64,000 nucleotides of DNA, from positions 1 to 64,000 of the forward strand of contig NZ_AKJX01000094.1 of NCBI RefSeq assembly GCF_000276605.1. Direction: 5' to 3'. Below, in pieces: positions 38,702-47,720 of this stretch (positions within the stretch are counted from its first letter, which is position 1; each line of letters opens with the position of its first letter). The DNA is from Acidovorax sp. CF316 (GTDB lineage Bacteria; Pseudomonadota; Gammaproteobacteria; Burkholderiales; Burkholderiaceae_C). Under the pieces are notes generated by a model. That model had not been told where the DNA came from. It was given only the letters and a program-made list of their open reading frames with translations, and ran no database searches. The position numbers and the translations under genes are program-made.

Positions 38702-40054
38702 TCAAGAAGCACGTGCAGGGGCTGCAACGCCCCCAATCGCATCCGCACCTTGGACAGACGCGGCGCGGCGGTGGTCAATCAAGGCCACCGCGACGACGCC
38801 GACGACTCCCGCCAAGGCAATCGCGATGAAGTTCTGCTCCAGGGGCAACTGCATGGACATCAGCATGCCGATACCGATCGGTGCCGCAATCCCGCCGGCA
38901 CGCCCCACGCCCGAAGCAAAGCCCACCCCAGTGGAGCGGACAGCAGCCGGATAGAACTGAGCGGCGTAGGCATAGACCAAAATCCCAGTGCCCAGCGTTG
39001 AGGCGCCGACGACAGCGACAACCAGGGCTAGCGGATGCACGCCATATCCCAGCAGCGTCAACGAAACCACGGATCCGGCGAAGAATGTGCACAGGACCCA
39101 CTTGATATTCAGCTTGTCGCCAAGCCAGCCACCGAGCACAGCCCCAAAGATGGCACCGCCGTTGTAGATCAGCAGGAAGTTCAGCGCGGAGCCAACGCTG
39201 TGGCCTGCCATGGCCAACAGCTTGGCGAGCCACGTACTCAGCGCATACATCATGAACAATGCGGTGAAGAAGGCTACCGAGAACATGACCGTGCTGAGCC
39301 CACGCCCGTACTGAAACAACTTGCCAACGGGCGCGCCATCAGCCTTGCCATCCACCGGCATCTGAAAACGCGCATCGGCAGGAAGATAGTGGCTCGGCGC
39401 GATGCTGGCAACGATCCGCCGAAGGCTTGCATCCTCATCGCGCTTCATCAAGAAGGACATCGACTCGGGCATGTACTTCAGAATGAACGGAATCAGAATG
39501 ACCGGTGCACCCGCCGCGAAGAACACAGACTGCCACCCGTAGATCTCCAGGAACTGCTTGCCCACTAGCGTGGCAAGCACACTCCCTACCGCATAGCCGC
39601 ACAGCATCGCTGTCGCCAGCACCCCCCGCAGCTTTTTAGGTGCGTACTCGGTCATGTGCGCAGTCGTGCAAGGCAACGCGCCACCAATGCCAAGCCCTGC
39701 AATGAAGCGCAGTACGCTGAAAGTGACGGGATCGCTCGCGAGGGCGGCTGCCGCCGTGAAGGCACTAAAAAGAAACACCGAGATCGAAAGCGCCCAGCGA
39801 CGGCCAATCTTGTCGGCGAGCATGCCCAGGCCCATTGCGCCAAACATCATGCCGAACAGAGCCGAACTCGTCATGAATCCAGCTGTCGTCGGGTCTACGT
39901 TCATGTCCTTCATGATGGCCGGGAGCGCTATTCCTGCAACGGCCAGGTCGTAGCCGTCGGCGACGATGATCACGGCACACAAGAAAAGAACAACAAAGTG
40001 AAAACCGTTGAATCGGGCTTCGTCCACAAGCTTCTGAATGTCAATACGACGCAT
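38702..40054 (-). CDS. MFS aromatic acid:H+ symporter (AAHS family)
   Basis: 450 residues with about 12 membrane segments. The AAHS pattern includes VIIVADGYDLAVAGIALP (TM1 with the DGYD motif), LADKIGRRWAL after TM2, and GWLGDKLNIKW between halves. Relatives such as PcaK, BenK and MhpT import hydroxybenzoate, benzoate or hydroxyphenylpropionate. It is 187 bases downstream of the synthetase gene in plus coordinates, on the same strand and upstream in transcription, so it may be transcribed with it. Confidence 0.93.
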   Translation of the reverse strand: MRRIDIQKLVDEARFNGFHFVVLFLCAVIIVADGYDLAVAGIALPAIMKDMNVDPTTAGFMTSSALFGMMFGAMGLGMLADKIGRRWALSISVFLFSAFTAAAALASDPVTFSVLRFIAGLGIGGALPCTTAHMTEYAPKKLRGVLATAMLCGYAVGSVLATLVGKQFLEIYGWQSVFFAAGAPVILIPFILKYMPESMSFLMKRDEDASLRRIVASIAPSHYLPADARFQMPVDGKADGAPVGKLFQYGRGLSTVMFSVAFFTALFMMYALSTWLAKLLAMAGHSVGSALNFLLIYNGGAIFGAVLGGWLGDKLNIKWVLCTFFAGSVVSLTLLGYGVHPLALVVAVVGASTLGTGILVYAYAAQFYPAAVRSTGVGFASGVGRAGGIAAPIGIGMLMSMQLPLEQNFIAIALAGVVGVVAVALIDHRRAASVQGADAIGGVAAPARAS

Positions 40055-40882
40055 AAGTCTTTCCTCGATAGTTCAGAGAAAGTATCGGCATGACCGCGTC
40101 TTCTGACTGTTCTGCACAGAACACTTGCGGGGCGGGATTCCCCGGGACTTCGACCAAATGCCTTGACTCTGATCCGCACCGCGCCTTTGTGCGACACACA
40201 TACTCCAACCTCCCTCATGAGTGGACATGTATGGGTGGCATATGTTGAGCAACCCGCTTGGCAGAACCTGGCAGCAAGCGGGTATCGCCCGAATGGATCC
40301 AAGTCATCGCAGTACCGCTTTTTCCTATGACGCGCGCGCAGCAGTGCCGTCGCGCGTGGCCATAGACCTGCTTGATCTGCGTGATGTCGGCCGCATGGAC
40401 GCTGTGGCCCCAGGTTCACGTCTGCCTATTTGCGCCGCCTTCAAGGCCGGTGCGGCTGTTTACGATACTGAAGCCTACTCACACGATGCTGAACACTGCG
40501 GCACCGAAGAGCAGCAGGCCGAGCATGGACCCGTAGACGCTGAGCAGTTCGAGTTGGCTCCAAAGCAAAGCGGCGACAAATTTCACAGTCCGAACTACCG
40601 TGAGGACGCGGACGAAGCGCGGGTAGGCCTTTCCAGCGCGACGCCAGCCAAATTCTCCTCCGCGTTCATGATCTGAGGTCGGTCCCGAGCGTGGGCGGCT
40701 CGAACTCCGGTACTGGCACCCGTTGCGCTTCTTGTTGCCGAAAGGATCGTCCATGTTGGCCCCCCGGGCCCAGAACCATGGCGAAGTCACCGGCGGTCGA
40801 ATTCATCGGCGCCCTTCTTAGGACTCGAGTCAGGCCGCCCTGGCGTTGCGCCAGCGGGTCTCGCTCGCAGGAACCCTATCCT
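40055..40882. other. Long gap with eroded sequence
   Basis: 828 bases between the permease and the FAD oxidase genes. No gene has both a ribosome-binding site and a recognised domain. On the minus strand around 40250-40440 translation gives a stretch faintly like the start of a GNAT acetyltransferase (ADITQIKQVYGHARRH), too weak to call. A minus-strand ORF at 40479-40754 has a hydrophobic C-terminus and is listed separately. The gap probably holds degraded genes and the permease promoter. Confidence 0.4.
40479..40754 (-). CDS. Doubtful small ORF with hydrophobic end
   Basis: About 91 residues from MDDPFGNKKRNG. The last 35 residues are hydrophobic (VKFVAALLWSQLELLSVYG and SMLGLLLFGAAVFSI), enough for a membrane helix. 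No family recognised and no convincing ribosome site. It may be the tail of a lost membrane protein. Confidence 0.2.
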   Translation of the reverse strand: MDDPFGNKKRNGCQYRSSSRPRSGPTSDHERGGEFGWRRAGKAYPRFVRVLTVVRTVKFVAALLWSQLELLSVYGSMLGLLLFGAAVFSIV

Positions 40883-42298
40883 CTAATGCACCCACGAAAA
40901 AATCTTTCCCGGATTCATTAGATTGCGGGGGTCTAGGGCCCGCTTGACAGCGCGCATGGCATCAACGGCCACCGAACCGCACTCCTCGATCAAGAAGTCC
41001 ATCTTGTGCAAGCCCACACCGTGCTCGCCTGTGCAGGTGCCATTCATCTGCAACGCTCGCTGGACGATCAGGCGGTTCAGCCGCTCTGCCTCCTCAAGCT
41101 CTTCCGGCTTTTCGGGGTCAATCAGAATCGCCACATGAAAGTTACCGTCGCCAACGTGGCCCACGATCGGGCAAGGCAGGGGCGACTCCATGATGTTTCG
41201 TTCCGTCTCGGTGACGCACTCCGCCAGCCGTGAAATCGGCACGCACACATCCGTCGTGACCGCTCGACAACCGGGCTTGAGCTGCAGCATGGCGAAGTAG
41301 GCGTTGTGCCGGGCATTCCACAGGCGGCTGCGGTCTTCCGGCCTCATTGCCCATTCGAAACCCTCGGCGTTATTCTGATCGGCTATCTCTTGAACCAGTT
41401 CCGCTTGCTCCTTCACGCTCGCGTCAGTGCCATGGAACTCGAAGAAGAGCGTAGGCGCTTCGCGGAGCGTTAAATTTGAATAGCGATTGATGGATCGTAT
41501 CGTGAGCGAATCCACAAACTCGACGCGCGCAATTGGGACGCCGATCTGGATTGTTTCGATTACAGCGCGAACGGCGTCTCCCATTGATGGAAACACGCAC
41601 ACCGCCGCGGACACAGCTTCAGGTTGCGGATAGAGCCGCAGCGTGACCTCGGTGATGATCCCCAACGTCCCTTCTGAGCCCACGAAGAGACGCGTCAGGT
41701 CGTATCCAGCGGACGACTTGCGCGCACGCGTGCCCATGCTGATCATCCTGCCATCTGCGAGAACAGCCTTCAGCCCCAGCACGTTCTCGCGCATCGTTCC
41801 ATAACGTACGGCGTTGGTGCCCGACGCGCGCGTCGCCGTCATGCCTCCGATGGTCGCATCTGCGCCCGGATCGACGGGAAAAAAGAGGCCGGTGTCGCGC
41901 AGAGCCTCGTTGACTTGCTTGCGTGAGATGCCCGATTCAACGGTGATGGTCAGATCATCGGCATTGATCGAAAGCACACGATTCATCCCCGACATGTCAA
42001 TCGTCACGCCCCCCTGTACAGCAAGCAAATGGCCCTCCAGCGAGGAGCCGTTGCCATACGCGATGATTGGTACGTCATGCTGTGCGCAGAGAGTCACCGT
42101 GAACTGCACCTCCTGAGTGTTCTGCGCGAACACAACCGCGTCGGGCAACTGGGGGGCAAAAGGCGATTCGTCGCGACCATGGTGCATGCGAACCGCTTCT
42201 GCGATCGAGACCCGCTCGCCCAGTTCCGCCTTGAGCGACGCGAGCAGTTCGGCAGGAAATGGACGGCGCACAGTTGCCGATGGTGTGGATTGATTCAC
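40883..42298 (-). CDS. FAD-linked oxidase, D-lactate/2-hydroxyacid dehydrogenase type (GlcD-like)
   Basis: 471 residues. The FAD (PCMH) domain has PIIAYGNGSSLEGHLLAVQG, FFPVDPGADATIGGMTATRA and SSAGYDLTRLFVGSEGTLGI. The C-terminal FAD-oxidase domain has GHVGDGNFHVAILID with metal-binding histidine and CTGEHGVGLHKMDFL. Family members oxidise D-lactate, glycolate or D-2-hydroxyglutarate, giving electrons to the respiratory chain. It precedes an orphan TRAP receptor in reverse order; TRAP systems often carry 2-hydroxy or 2-oxo acids, so the two may be linked. Confidence 0.9.
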   Translation of the reverse strand: MNQSTPSATVRRPFPAELLASLKAELGERVSIAEAVRMHHGRDESPFAPQLPDAVVFAQNTQEVQFTVTLCAQHDVPIIAYGNGSSLEGHLLAVQGGVTIDMSGMNRVLSINADDLTITVESGISRKQVNEALRDTGLFFPVDPGADATIGGMTATRASGTNAVRYGTMRENVLGLKAVLADGRMISMGTRARKSSAGYDLTRLFVGSEGTLGIITEVTLRLYPQPEAVSAAVCVFPSMGDAVRAVIETIQIGVPIARVEFVDSLTIRSINRYSNLTLREAPTLFFEFHGTDASVKEQAELVQEIADQNNAEGFEWAMRPEDRSRLWNARHNAYFAMLQLKPGCRAVTTDVCVPISRLAECVTETERNIMESPLPCPIVGHVGDGNFHVAILIDPEKPEELEEAERLNRLIVQRALQMNGTCTGEHGVGLHKMDFLIEECGSVAVDAMRAVKRALDPRNLMNPGKIFSWVH

Positions 42299-42441
42299 AT
42301 ATTTCTCCTTCTATCCCTGAAACTCTTCGCTTCCTATGCCGTTACTTCACAACTCGTACCCGGCATCGCGGACGCGAAAGTTTGATGCAGGATTGCCATG
42401 GGAATTCTTCTGCGACAACATTGCGCAGGCGCAGCTCGAAA

Positions 42442-43521
42442 TCACAGCTGTTGCTGCTGCATGAATCGGTCGAAAGTACCCTCCGCAAACCGAAACCAGA
42501 CGTTCTGATCAGCCAGGAACTTGGAGTAGTCGGTATAGATCTTCTTCCACTCTGGGTTGCTGTTGTTCAGGTCGGCGTAAAGCTGTTGGGCCGACTTGAA
42601 GGCGGCACTCATAACGTCGTGCGTGAACGGACGCAGCTTGGTCCCTGAGCCGACGAGTTGCTTAAGCGCGGTCGGGTTCCTGGCATCGTACTTGGCGAGC
42701 ATTGACACATGGGCATGGGAAGCAGCAGCTTCTACCACCGCCTTGTACTCCGCCGAAAGGTCGTCCCAGGCCTTGGTGTTGATGTAGAAGTCAACGTGTG
42801 GACCTCCTTCCCACCAACCGGGGTAGTAGTAAAACGGGGCAATCTTGTTGAAGCCAAGCTTCTGGTCGTCATAGGGGCCGACCCACTCCAGTGCATCGAT
42901 AGTGCCCTTCTCCAAAGCGGGGTACAGGTCTGCAGCGGGAAGTGATTGGGGTATCAAACCAAAGGGTTCCAGCACCTTGCCCGCGAAAGGGTTGGTGCGG
43001 AACTTCAGGCCCTTCAAGTCGGCGACGGATTTGATCTCCTTGCGGAACCAGCCACCCATCTGCGCGCCCGTGTTGCCACCCGGCAGGTTGTAGATGTTGT
43101 ATCTGGCGTAGAACTCACGCATCAGCTTGAGGCCGTTGCCCTCATACATCCAAGCATTGATTTGGCGCGCGTTCATGCCAAAGGGCACCGAACTACCGAG
43201 GCAGAAAGCCGGGTCTTTTCCGTAGAAGTAGTAGCCGGCCGAGTGCGCCATTTGGACTGAGCCGGTCTGGACCCCGTCCACCACGCTGAAAGCGGGCATT
43301 AGTTCGCCGCCAGCGTGCACAGAGATCTGGAATTTTCCACCAGTCATTTCGCCCACCTTCTTGGCGAATAGCTCGGAGGTGCCGAAGACCGTATCGAGCG
43401 ACTTAGGAAAACTCGAGGCCAATCGCCAGCGAATTGCGGCTTGCGCATGGATAGCAGGTGCGACGCCGGCAGCCAGCAGGCCGAAAATGCCACCACCTTT
43501 GATAAGAGAACGACGATTCAT
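42442..43521 (-). CDS. TRAP transporter solute receptor (DctP type), orphan
   Basis: About 359 residues from the ATG at 43521. A twin-arginine-like signal opens it (MNRRSLIKGGGIFGLLAAGV). The mature part matches TRAP receptors that bind 2-oxo acids: FPKSLDTVFGTSELFAKKV, MAHSAGYYFYGKDPAFCLGS, and the conserved arginine in GLKFRTNPFAGKVLEPFG. EWVGPYDDQKLGFNKIAPFY is typical of the TakP-like group. No DctQ or DctM membrane subunits lie in the window, so it must use subunits encoded elsewhere or be an isolated receptor. Confidence 0.9.
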   Translation of the reverse strand: MNRRSLIKGGGIFGLLAAGVAPAIHAQAAIRWRLASSFPKSLDTVFGTSELFAKKVGEMTGGKFQISVHAGGELMPAFSVVDGVQTGSVQMAHSAGYYFYGKDPAFCLGSSVPFGMNARQINAWMYEGNGLKLMREFYARYNIYNLPGGNTGAQMGGWFRKEIKSVADLKGLKFRTNPFAGKVLEPFGLIPQSLPAADLYPALEKGTIDALEWVGPYDDQKLGFNKIAPFYYYPGWWEGGPHVDFYINTKAWDDLSAEYKAVVEAAASHAHVSMLAKYDARNPTALKQLVGSGTKLRPFTHDVMSAAFKSAQQLYADLNNSNPEWKKIYTDYSKFLADQNVWFRFAEGTFDRFMQQQQL

Positions 43522-43639
43522 CGGAGCCACCTCGAGCTTTGGAATGGAGGACCTTGCTTAGCACCTCGTTGTGGCTATCGACGCAATGTGCTCGCGTTCC
43601 CTTCAAAGAGAATTGAGGCAAGTGTGACGAGGATCAGGC

Positions 43640-44428
43640 TCAAGGAATGTTTTGCACATGACACTTGCTGGCTGGGTTTTCCCGCTCCCGTAGGGACAGT
43701 AGGGTCGACATCTCTGCCGGGCGACGTTTAGTGGGGAGACAGCGCGCTTCGCCACCTGCCCAGGCCCGTAAGCCATCAATATCAAGAACGTCGATACCGC
43801 CATAGCGAACACGTAGCAGACCTGCTTCTTGTAGTTCACGGAGTGCTTGATTGGTATTGCCGCGCGCCAGGCCTGAGAGGCGGCCAACCTCCTCCTGGGA
43901 CATTTGTACTTGGCTACGCGTACCGGGATACAGCTCTTGATTGAACAGTTCGGAGAGGCTGTAAGCTAACCGCCCGGTTGCATCATTCAATCTGCTGATC
44001 TGCACAAGCGCCATGTAGTGGGCAAGACGCTCATTCAGCTGGCCGATGACGAATCGACTGAACGCTGGGTTGTTCTCGAGGAGCCACAAGAAGGTGCCTT
44101 GCGGCACAAAGACGACCGTGCTTTCCTGAAGCGCAACAAAGGCATAGGGCCGAGGCTCGTCCTTCAGCACCCAGCTCTCGCCCGCCCACGCGCCTGCTGG
44201 CACAGCCCCCAATGTGGTTGCTCGACCTGTCACGTCGATGGACTCGCACTTCAAGATTCCATCAGCGACACCTATCCAATGGGCAGAAGGAGAACCTTGC
44301 TCGCAAACAGACGCGCCGGCCGGATACACCCGCTCGAACATCGCGCTTCGGACATATTGATGTTCCTCTGTCGTCAAGCACGCTCCCCATGAGGAGTTTG
44401 CGAGCAACCGTTCTCCATGCGCTATCAC
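43640..44428 (-). CDS. Crp/Fnr-family transcriptional regulator (copy 2, divergent)
   Basis: 262 residues from a GTG at 44428. Sensor barrel (YPAGASVCEQGSPSAHWIGV, GAWAGESWVLKDEPRPYAFV), dimer helix and a winged helix with VQMSQEEVGRLSGLARGNTN. A C-terminal tail of about 35 residues past the usual end is odd. It is only distantly related to the other two Crp-type proteins in the window. It lies between the orphan TRAP receptor and the oxidoreductase operon on the same strand, so it may regulate either. Confidence 0.88.
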   Translation of the reverse strand: MIAHGERLLANSSWGACLTTEEHQYVRSAMFERVYPAGASVCEQGSPSAHWIGVADGILKCESIDVTGRATTLGAVPAGAWAGESWVLKDEPRPYAFVALQESTVVFVPQGTFLWLLENNPAFSRFVIGQLNERLAHYMALVQISRLNDATGRLAYSLSELFNQELYPGTRSQVQMSQEEVGRLSGLARGNTNQALRELQEAGLLRVRYGGIDVLDIDGLRAWAGGEARCLPTKRRPAEMSTLLSLRERENPASKCHVQNIP

Positions 44429-44595
44429 GAAAGCCTTCCTCTCAGATAGATCGATCTCCGTTCCGGCTTAACCCAAACGAGCATGACTTGATGAGCTGAT
44501 CGCGCTTTTGCGGAGGCTCCTTGGCATGTGTCAGGTCGACACATACTGCCGCTCTGGATAGCGATCGTCCTGCGCCACGGGAAGGGCGTGTGCGC

Positions 44596-45375
44596 TCATT
44601 TCTTGTTTTTATGCATGATCTCCTGCCGGCGACGATCCTGAGCCTTCCGGTTCCCAGGGTCGCTCATACCAATCGGCAGCAACGCATCCAGATCTACGGT
44701 GCGCTCATCAATCTGCTTGTTCGTCGCATCTTGCAGCGCTTTCTTGGACATCGCATAGGCGACGTTGCAGTCAGGAGTGATGCAGCGCGCGTAGCGAATA
44801 GCGGTGGACAACAGTTGGTCCGGCTCCACCACTTCATGAAAGAACCCCAGTCGCTCGGCTTCCTCCAAGCCGTACAACTCACCACGCAAGGTGGTCAGCG
44901 CACCGATCTTGTCGCCCAGGGTGTACTTGATGATCTCCACATAGGCAGCTGGCATCGGAATGCCGATGGGGACCTCGTTCAGGCCAAACTTCGCGCTCTT
45001 GCGGGCAGCAACGCGGAAATCGCAGTCCAGTGCGGTGATGAGGCCACCCGCAATGGCGTGACCATTGATGGCTGCGACTGTCGGTCTCGGGTAGCGGAAG
45101 ATGCGCAGATTGGTCTCGCGGTAGGCTTTGTACCAAGCGCGGATCTTGTCGAGGTTACCGCTTCCGAATATCTCGAAACTGTACTGGAAGTCGATACCAG
45201 CCGAGAATGCGTCACCCTGCCCTGTCAAAACTACGGGGAGCTCGCCGAACTCGCGCTCAAGGCGATCAAATGCTGAGTGCAGATCGGAAAAGAACTGGTC
45301 GTTCTGGACGTTGACCTTGTTAGTGTTCATGCGCACTACCGCGCATTCATCAATGACTTCGATATCCCATGCCAT
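44596..45375 (-). CDS. Enoyl-CoA hydratase/isomerase family protein
   Basis: 259 residues. Crotonase fold: VVLTGQGDAFSAGIDFQYSF, AAINGHAIAGGLITALDCDF, and FGLNEVPIGIPMPAAYVEII. The C-terminal basic tail (RRRQEIMHKNKK) is normal for some members. It is the last gene of the operon running from 51259. The family can hydrate, isomerise or cleave acyl-CoA; the two hydratases in this operon share only the general fold, suggesting consecutive steps on one acyl-CoA. Confidence 0.88.
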   Translation of the reverse strand: MAWDIEVIDECAVVRMNTNKVNVQNDQFFSDLHSAFDRLEREFGELPVVLTGQGDAFSAGIDFQYSFEIFGSGNLDKIRAWYKAYRETNLRIFRYPRPTVAAINGHAIAGGLITALDCDFRVAARKSAKFGLNEVPIGIPMPAAYVEIIKYTLGDKIGALTTLRGELYGLEEAERLGFFHEVVEPDQLLSTAIRYARCITPDCNVAYAMSKKALQDATNKQIDERTVDLDALLPIGMSDPGNRKAQDRRRQEIMHKNKK

Positions 45376-45417
45376 GAGAGTCTCCTTCAGTTGTTAAGCA
45401 AATTGCTGTCGATGAGA

Positions 45418-46251
45418 TCAATCTTGCAGGTTAAACGCGCGACGCGCATTCCCTGCAAGGAATCGAGGGAGTACATCGCCTCCGAGTTCCAACGCCTGGA
45501 TGTCCTTCAGGCATTCCGCAGGGGTCAGCATCGGATAGTTGGTGCCGAAAAGCACCTTGTGCTTTCCTGGACCGCGCATGTAGGCCACCAGTTCCTGAGG
45601 AAAGCGGGAAGCCTTGTAGGCCGAGGTGTCGACGTACACGTTCGGGTGCTTCATCATGAGCGAGATCATCTCGTTCACCCATGGGAATCCGATGTGCCCA
45701 CCGACGATGCGCAGTTCAGGGAACTCGTGCGCGACGTTGTCCAAATACGGGATCGGCCGCCCAGGCTCCGAAGGCCGCATCGGCCCGGCATGGCCCACCT
45801 GCAGACAGAAGGTGACATCGAGTTCAACGCATTCGGCATAGAGGGGGTAGTACCTACGATCATCAGGAGGAATTCCCCACAGCCAGGGCAAGACACGCAG
45901 CCCTTTGAAGCCGAACTGCTTGACGCATCGGCGCAGCTCCCTCACTGCTTCCATCGGCCTGTTAATGTCCACGGACGCAATGCCGACCACATATCCGGCA
46001 TTCGCCTTGACCGCTAGGGACACTTCGTCGTTCGTAATCATCGGCCCCGCAGGCCCCCACCACGCACTTGCAATAGCCCGCGTCACACCCTGCTCGCGGA
46101 ACGTCTTGAGCGCCTCGTGGTGCGAGATGTCCGGGCTGTCCTGCGCCAATGTCCGCCAAGCTGTCGGCCAACGGCGCAGCGAATCGAACATGGGGTCGAG
46201 CAAGTACGCCTTGTTCGGAAGCTGCATCCAGGCATCAATGATTTCGGTCAT
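45418..46251 (-). CDS. Amidohydrolase-fold protein lacking the HxH metal motif
   Basis: 277 residues. The barrel resembles the amidohydrolase-2/ACMSD group: VGIASVDINRPMEAVRELRR, FKGLRVLPWLWG, IVGGHIGFPW and VLFGTNYPMLTPAE. The first strand reads IIDAWMQLP where the family has DAHxH, so both N-terminal metal histidines are gone; the later HIG histidine and the final acidic region remain. Such proteins may decarboxylate or hydrolyse without that metal site, or use another chemistry. Position between a flavodoxin-type reductase and a hydratase points to a ring or acyl-chain degradation step. Confidence 0.78.
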   Translation of the reverse strand: MTEIIDAWMQLPNKAYLLDPMFDSLRRWPTAWRTLAQDSPDISHHEALKTFREQGVTRAIASAWWGPAGPMITNDEVSLAVKANAGYVVGIASVDINRPMEAVRELRRCVKQFGFKGLRVLPWLWGIPPDDRRYYPLYAECVELDVTFCLQVGHAGPMRPSEPGRPIPYLDNVAHEFPELRIVGGHIGFPWVNEMISLMMKHPNVYVDTSAYKASRFPQELVAYMRGPGKHKVLFGTNYPMLTPAECLKDIQALELGGDVLPRFLAGNARRAFNLQD

Positions 46252-46266
46252 CTCACGACTCCTAGG

Positions 46267-46989
46267 TCAGGCGGACGAAGTCTGCGCCACCTTGGGCCGG
46301 AACTGGTCGTCGAAATCATCCAGGCTCGGCATGGGAAGTACTGGCCGGCTGTCGATGTTCTCCACGGCATGGAAGAGTTTCATGAGCATGCCAGTGCGCT
46401 CAGTGTTTTCCACGTATGGGACGTGATAGGCAAAAAACGGTTCATGGACTGAATAGCCAACATACCCTAACGTTCCTTGTAGCAGGTGCTTGAGCATGTC
46501 CTTCAGATCACCATGGATCGAACCGGGGCCAAACATGTAGTCCCGACCACCCAGGGACGCTACGACCATCGCGCGCTTGCCGCGCATGCCGCCTTGGTCG
46601 TATACCCGCATCCCACCGTAAAAGACACCGGAAAGGAACACCCGGTCAATCCACCCTTTGAGCTGCGCTGGTACTGAGTACCAGAAGATTGGAAATACCA
46701 GCACAAGTAGATCGGCATTGCGCACAGCCTCGACCTCGGCGGCAATCTGCGGGTCGAGCGTCTTGTTTTGCCAGGCATGCCGCTGCTCAAGTGGGTAGAC
46801 CAGGTAGTCGTCGCGAGACCTAGTACCAAAGTCATCTGCACTTGCTACAGCATCGAAGTTGATAGCTTGCAGATCTGTAAGGCTCGTCTGCCAGCCATCC
46901 TTCTCCAAGGCTTCTTTGGTCATGTCGCGCATTGCCGCGACGAACGAGTTCGGTTCAGGGTGTGCGTAAACGATGTGTGCGCGTTTCAT
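46267..46989 (-). CDS. NAD(P)H:quinone-reductase-like flavoprotein (flavodoxin fold)
   Basis: 240 residues. It starts MKRAHIVYAHPEPNSFVAAM and has VLVFPIFWYSVPAQLKGWID, GGMRGKRAMVVASLGG and FGPGSIHGDLKDMLKHLLQG, all typical of the MdaB/NQO1/KefF family that bind FAD or FMN and reduce quinones by two electrons. Its start overlaps the stop of the hydratase gene upstream (ATGA at 46986-46989), so it is translated in the same unit. It might reduce a quinone or enone intermediate of the pathway. Confidence 0.88.
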   Translation of the reverse strand: MKRAHIVYAHPEPNSFVAAMRDMTKEALEKDGWQTSLTDLQAINFDAVASADDFGTRSRDDYLVYPLEQRHAWQNKTLDPQIAAEVEAVRNADLLVLVFPIFWYSVPAQLKGWIDRVFLSGVFYGGMRVYDQGGMRGKRAMVVASLGGRDYMFGPGSIHGDLKDMLKHLLQGTLGYVGYSVHEPFFAYHVPYVENTERTGMLMKLFHAVENIDSRPVLPMPSLDDFDDQFRPKVAQTSSA

Positions 46990-47720
46990 TGCATGCTCTC
47001 CATTGCCTTTCGACGGCGACCGACGGCCGCATTAATTTCAATCACCTCGTCGTCAATGCGTTGGTGATACTCGCTGCTGGGATGCAGCCAGTCCTTGATG
47101 CGCCGAAGAATCGCCGGATCCTTCGAGGCTAGAAGCTTTGCACGCTCTGAGGCGCGCGACCCGACCTCACCAGCGGGCGAGATCTCTGCGACCAGTCCCC
47201 ACTCGTATGCCTCGGCGCCCGTGAATTTCTCACCACCAAAGAGCAGGCGTTTGGCACGCGGCAAGCCAATGGCACGCTGCAGCAGCAGTGTGCTGGCAGC
47301 CTCTGGAACAATGCCCAGATCGATGAAGGGGAGGCGGAAGACCGTGTCGGCACTCGTCACCACCCAATCGGCATGCAGTAACCAAGTCACGCCGATCCCG
47401 GTGGCAGAGCCATGCACAGCGATCACGACAGGTTTCCTCACGTCGGCGATGGCGTGCAGGAAGGATGGCACGGCATCCTGCGGTTGTTGAGGCCATTCGT
47501 CAAAGGCCTTTAAGTCATGTCCGGCGCAGAACACATCACCCGCCCCCGTCACCAGCACACAACGCACATCGTCCCTTTGATCTGCGGCCTTCAGAGCATT
47601 TGCAATGGCCGCAAACATTGGCATGGTGAGAGCGTTGCGCTTCTCTGGTCGAGTTATACGGAGATGCCATACCCCGTCCTGCACACTGCATTGGATGGAA
47701 TCGGCAATCGTAATACTCAC
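46986..47720 (-). CDS. Enoyl-CoA hydratase/isomerase family protein (second of operon)
   Basis: 244 residues. Crotonase motifs LVTGAGDVFCAGHDLKAFDE, AVHGSATGIGVTWLLHADWV and FRLPFIDLGIVPEAASTLLL are clear. The GTG start at 47720 overlaps the stop of the large oxidoreductase as GTGA and has AAGGAG upstream. Glu in IVPEAAS suggests isomerase or hydratase chemistry. It is immediately coupled to the oxidoreductase that would make an acyl-CoA, so it likely acts on that product. Confidence 0.9.
   Translation of the reverse strand: MSITIADSIQCSVQDGVWHLRITRPEKRNALTMPMFAAIANALKAADQRDDVRCVLVTGAGDVFCAGHDLKAFDEWPQQPQDAVPSFLHAIADVRKPVVIAVHGSATGIGVTWLLHADWVVTSADTVFRLPFIDLGIVPEAASTLLLQRAIGLPRAKRLLFGGEKFTGAEAYEWGLVAEISPAGEVGSRASERAKLLASKDPAILRRIKDWLHPSSEYHQRIDDEVIEINAAVGRRRKAMESMQ

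Noticed and set aside
40250-40440. Faint GNAT acetyltransferase-like stretch on the minus strand
   Set aside because: Only about 20 residues look similar and frames break at once; a chance match cannot be excluded.
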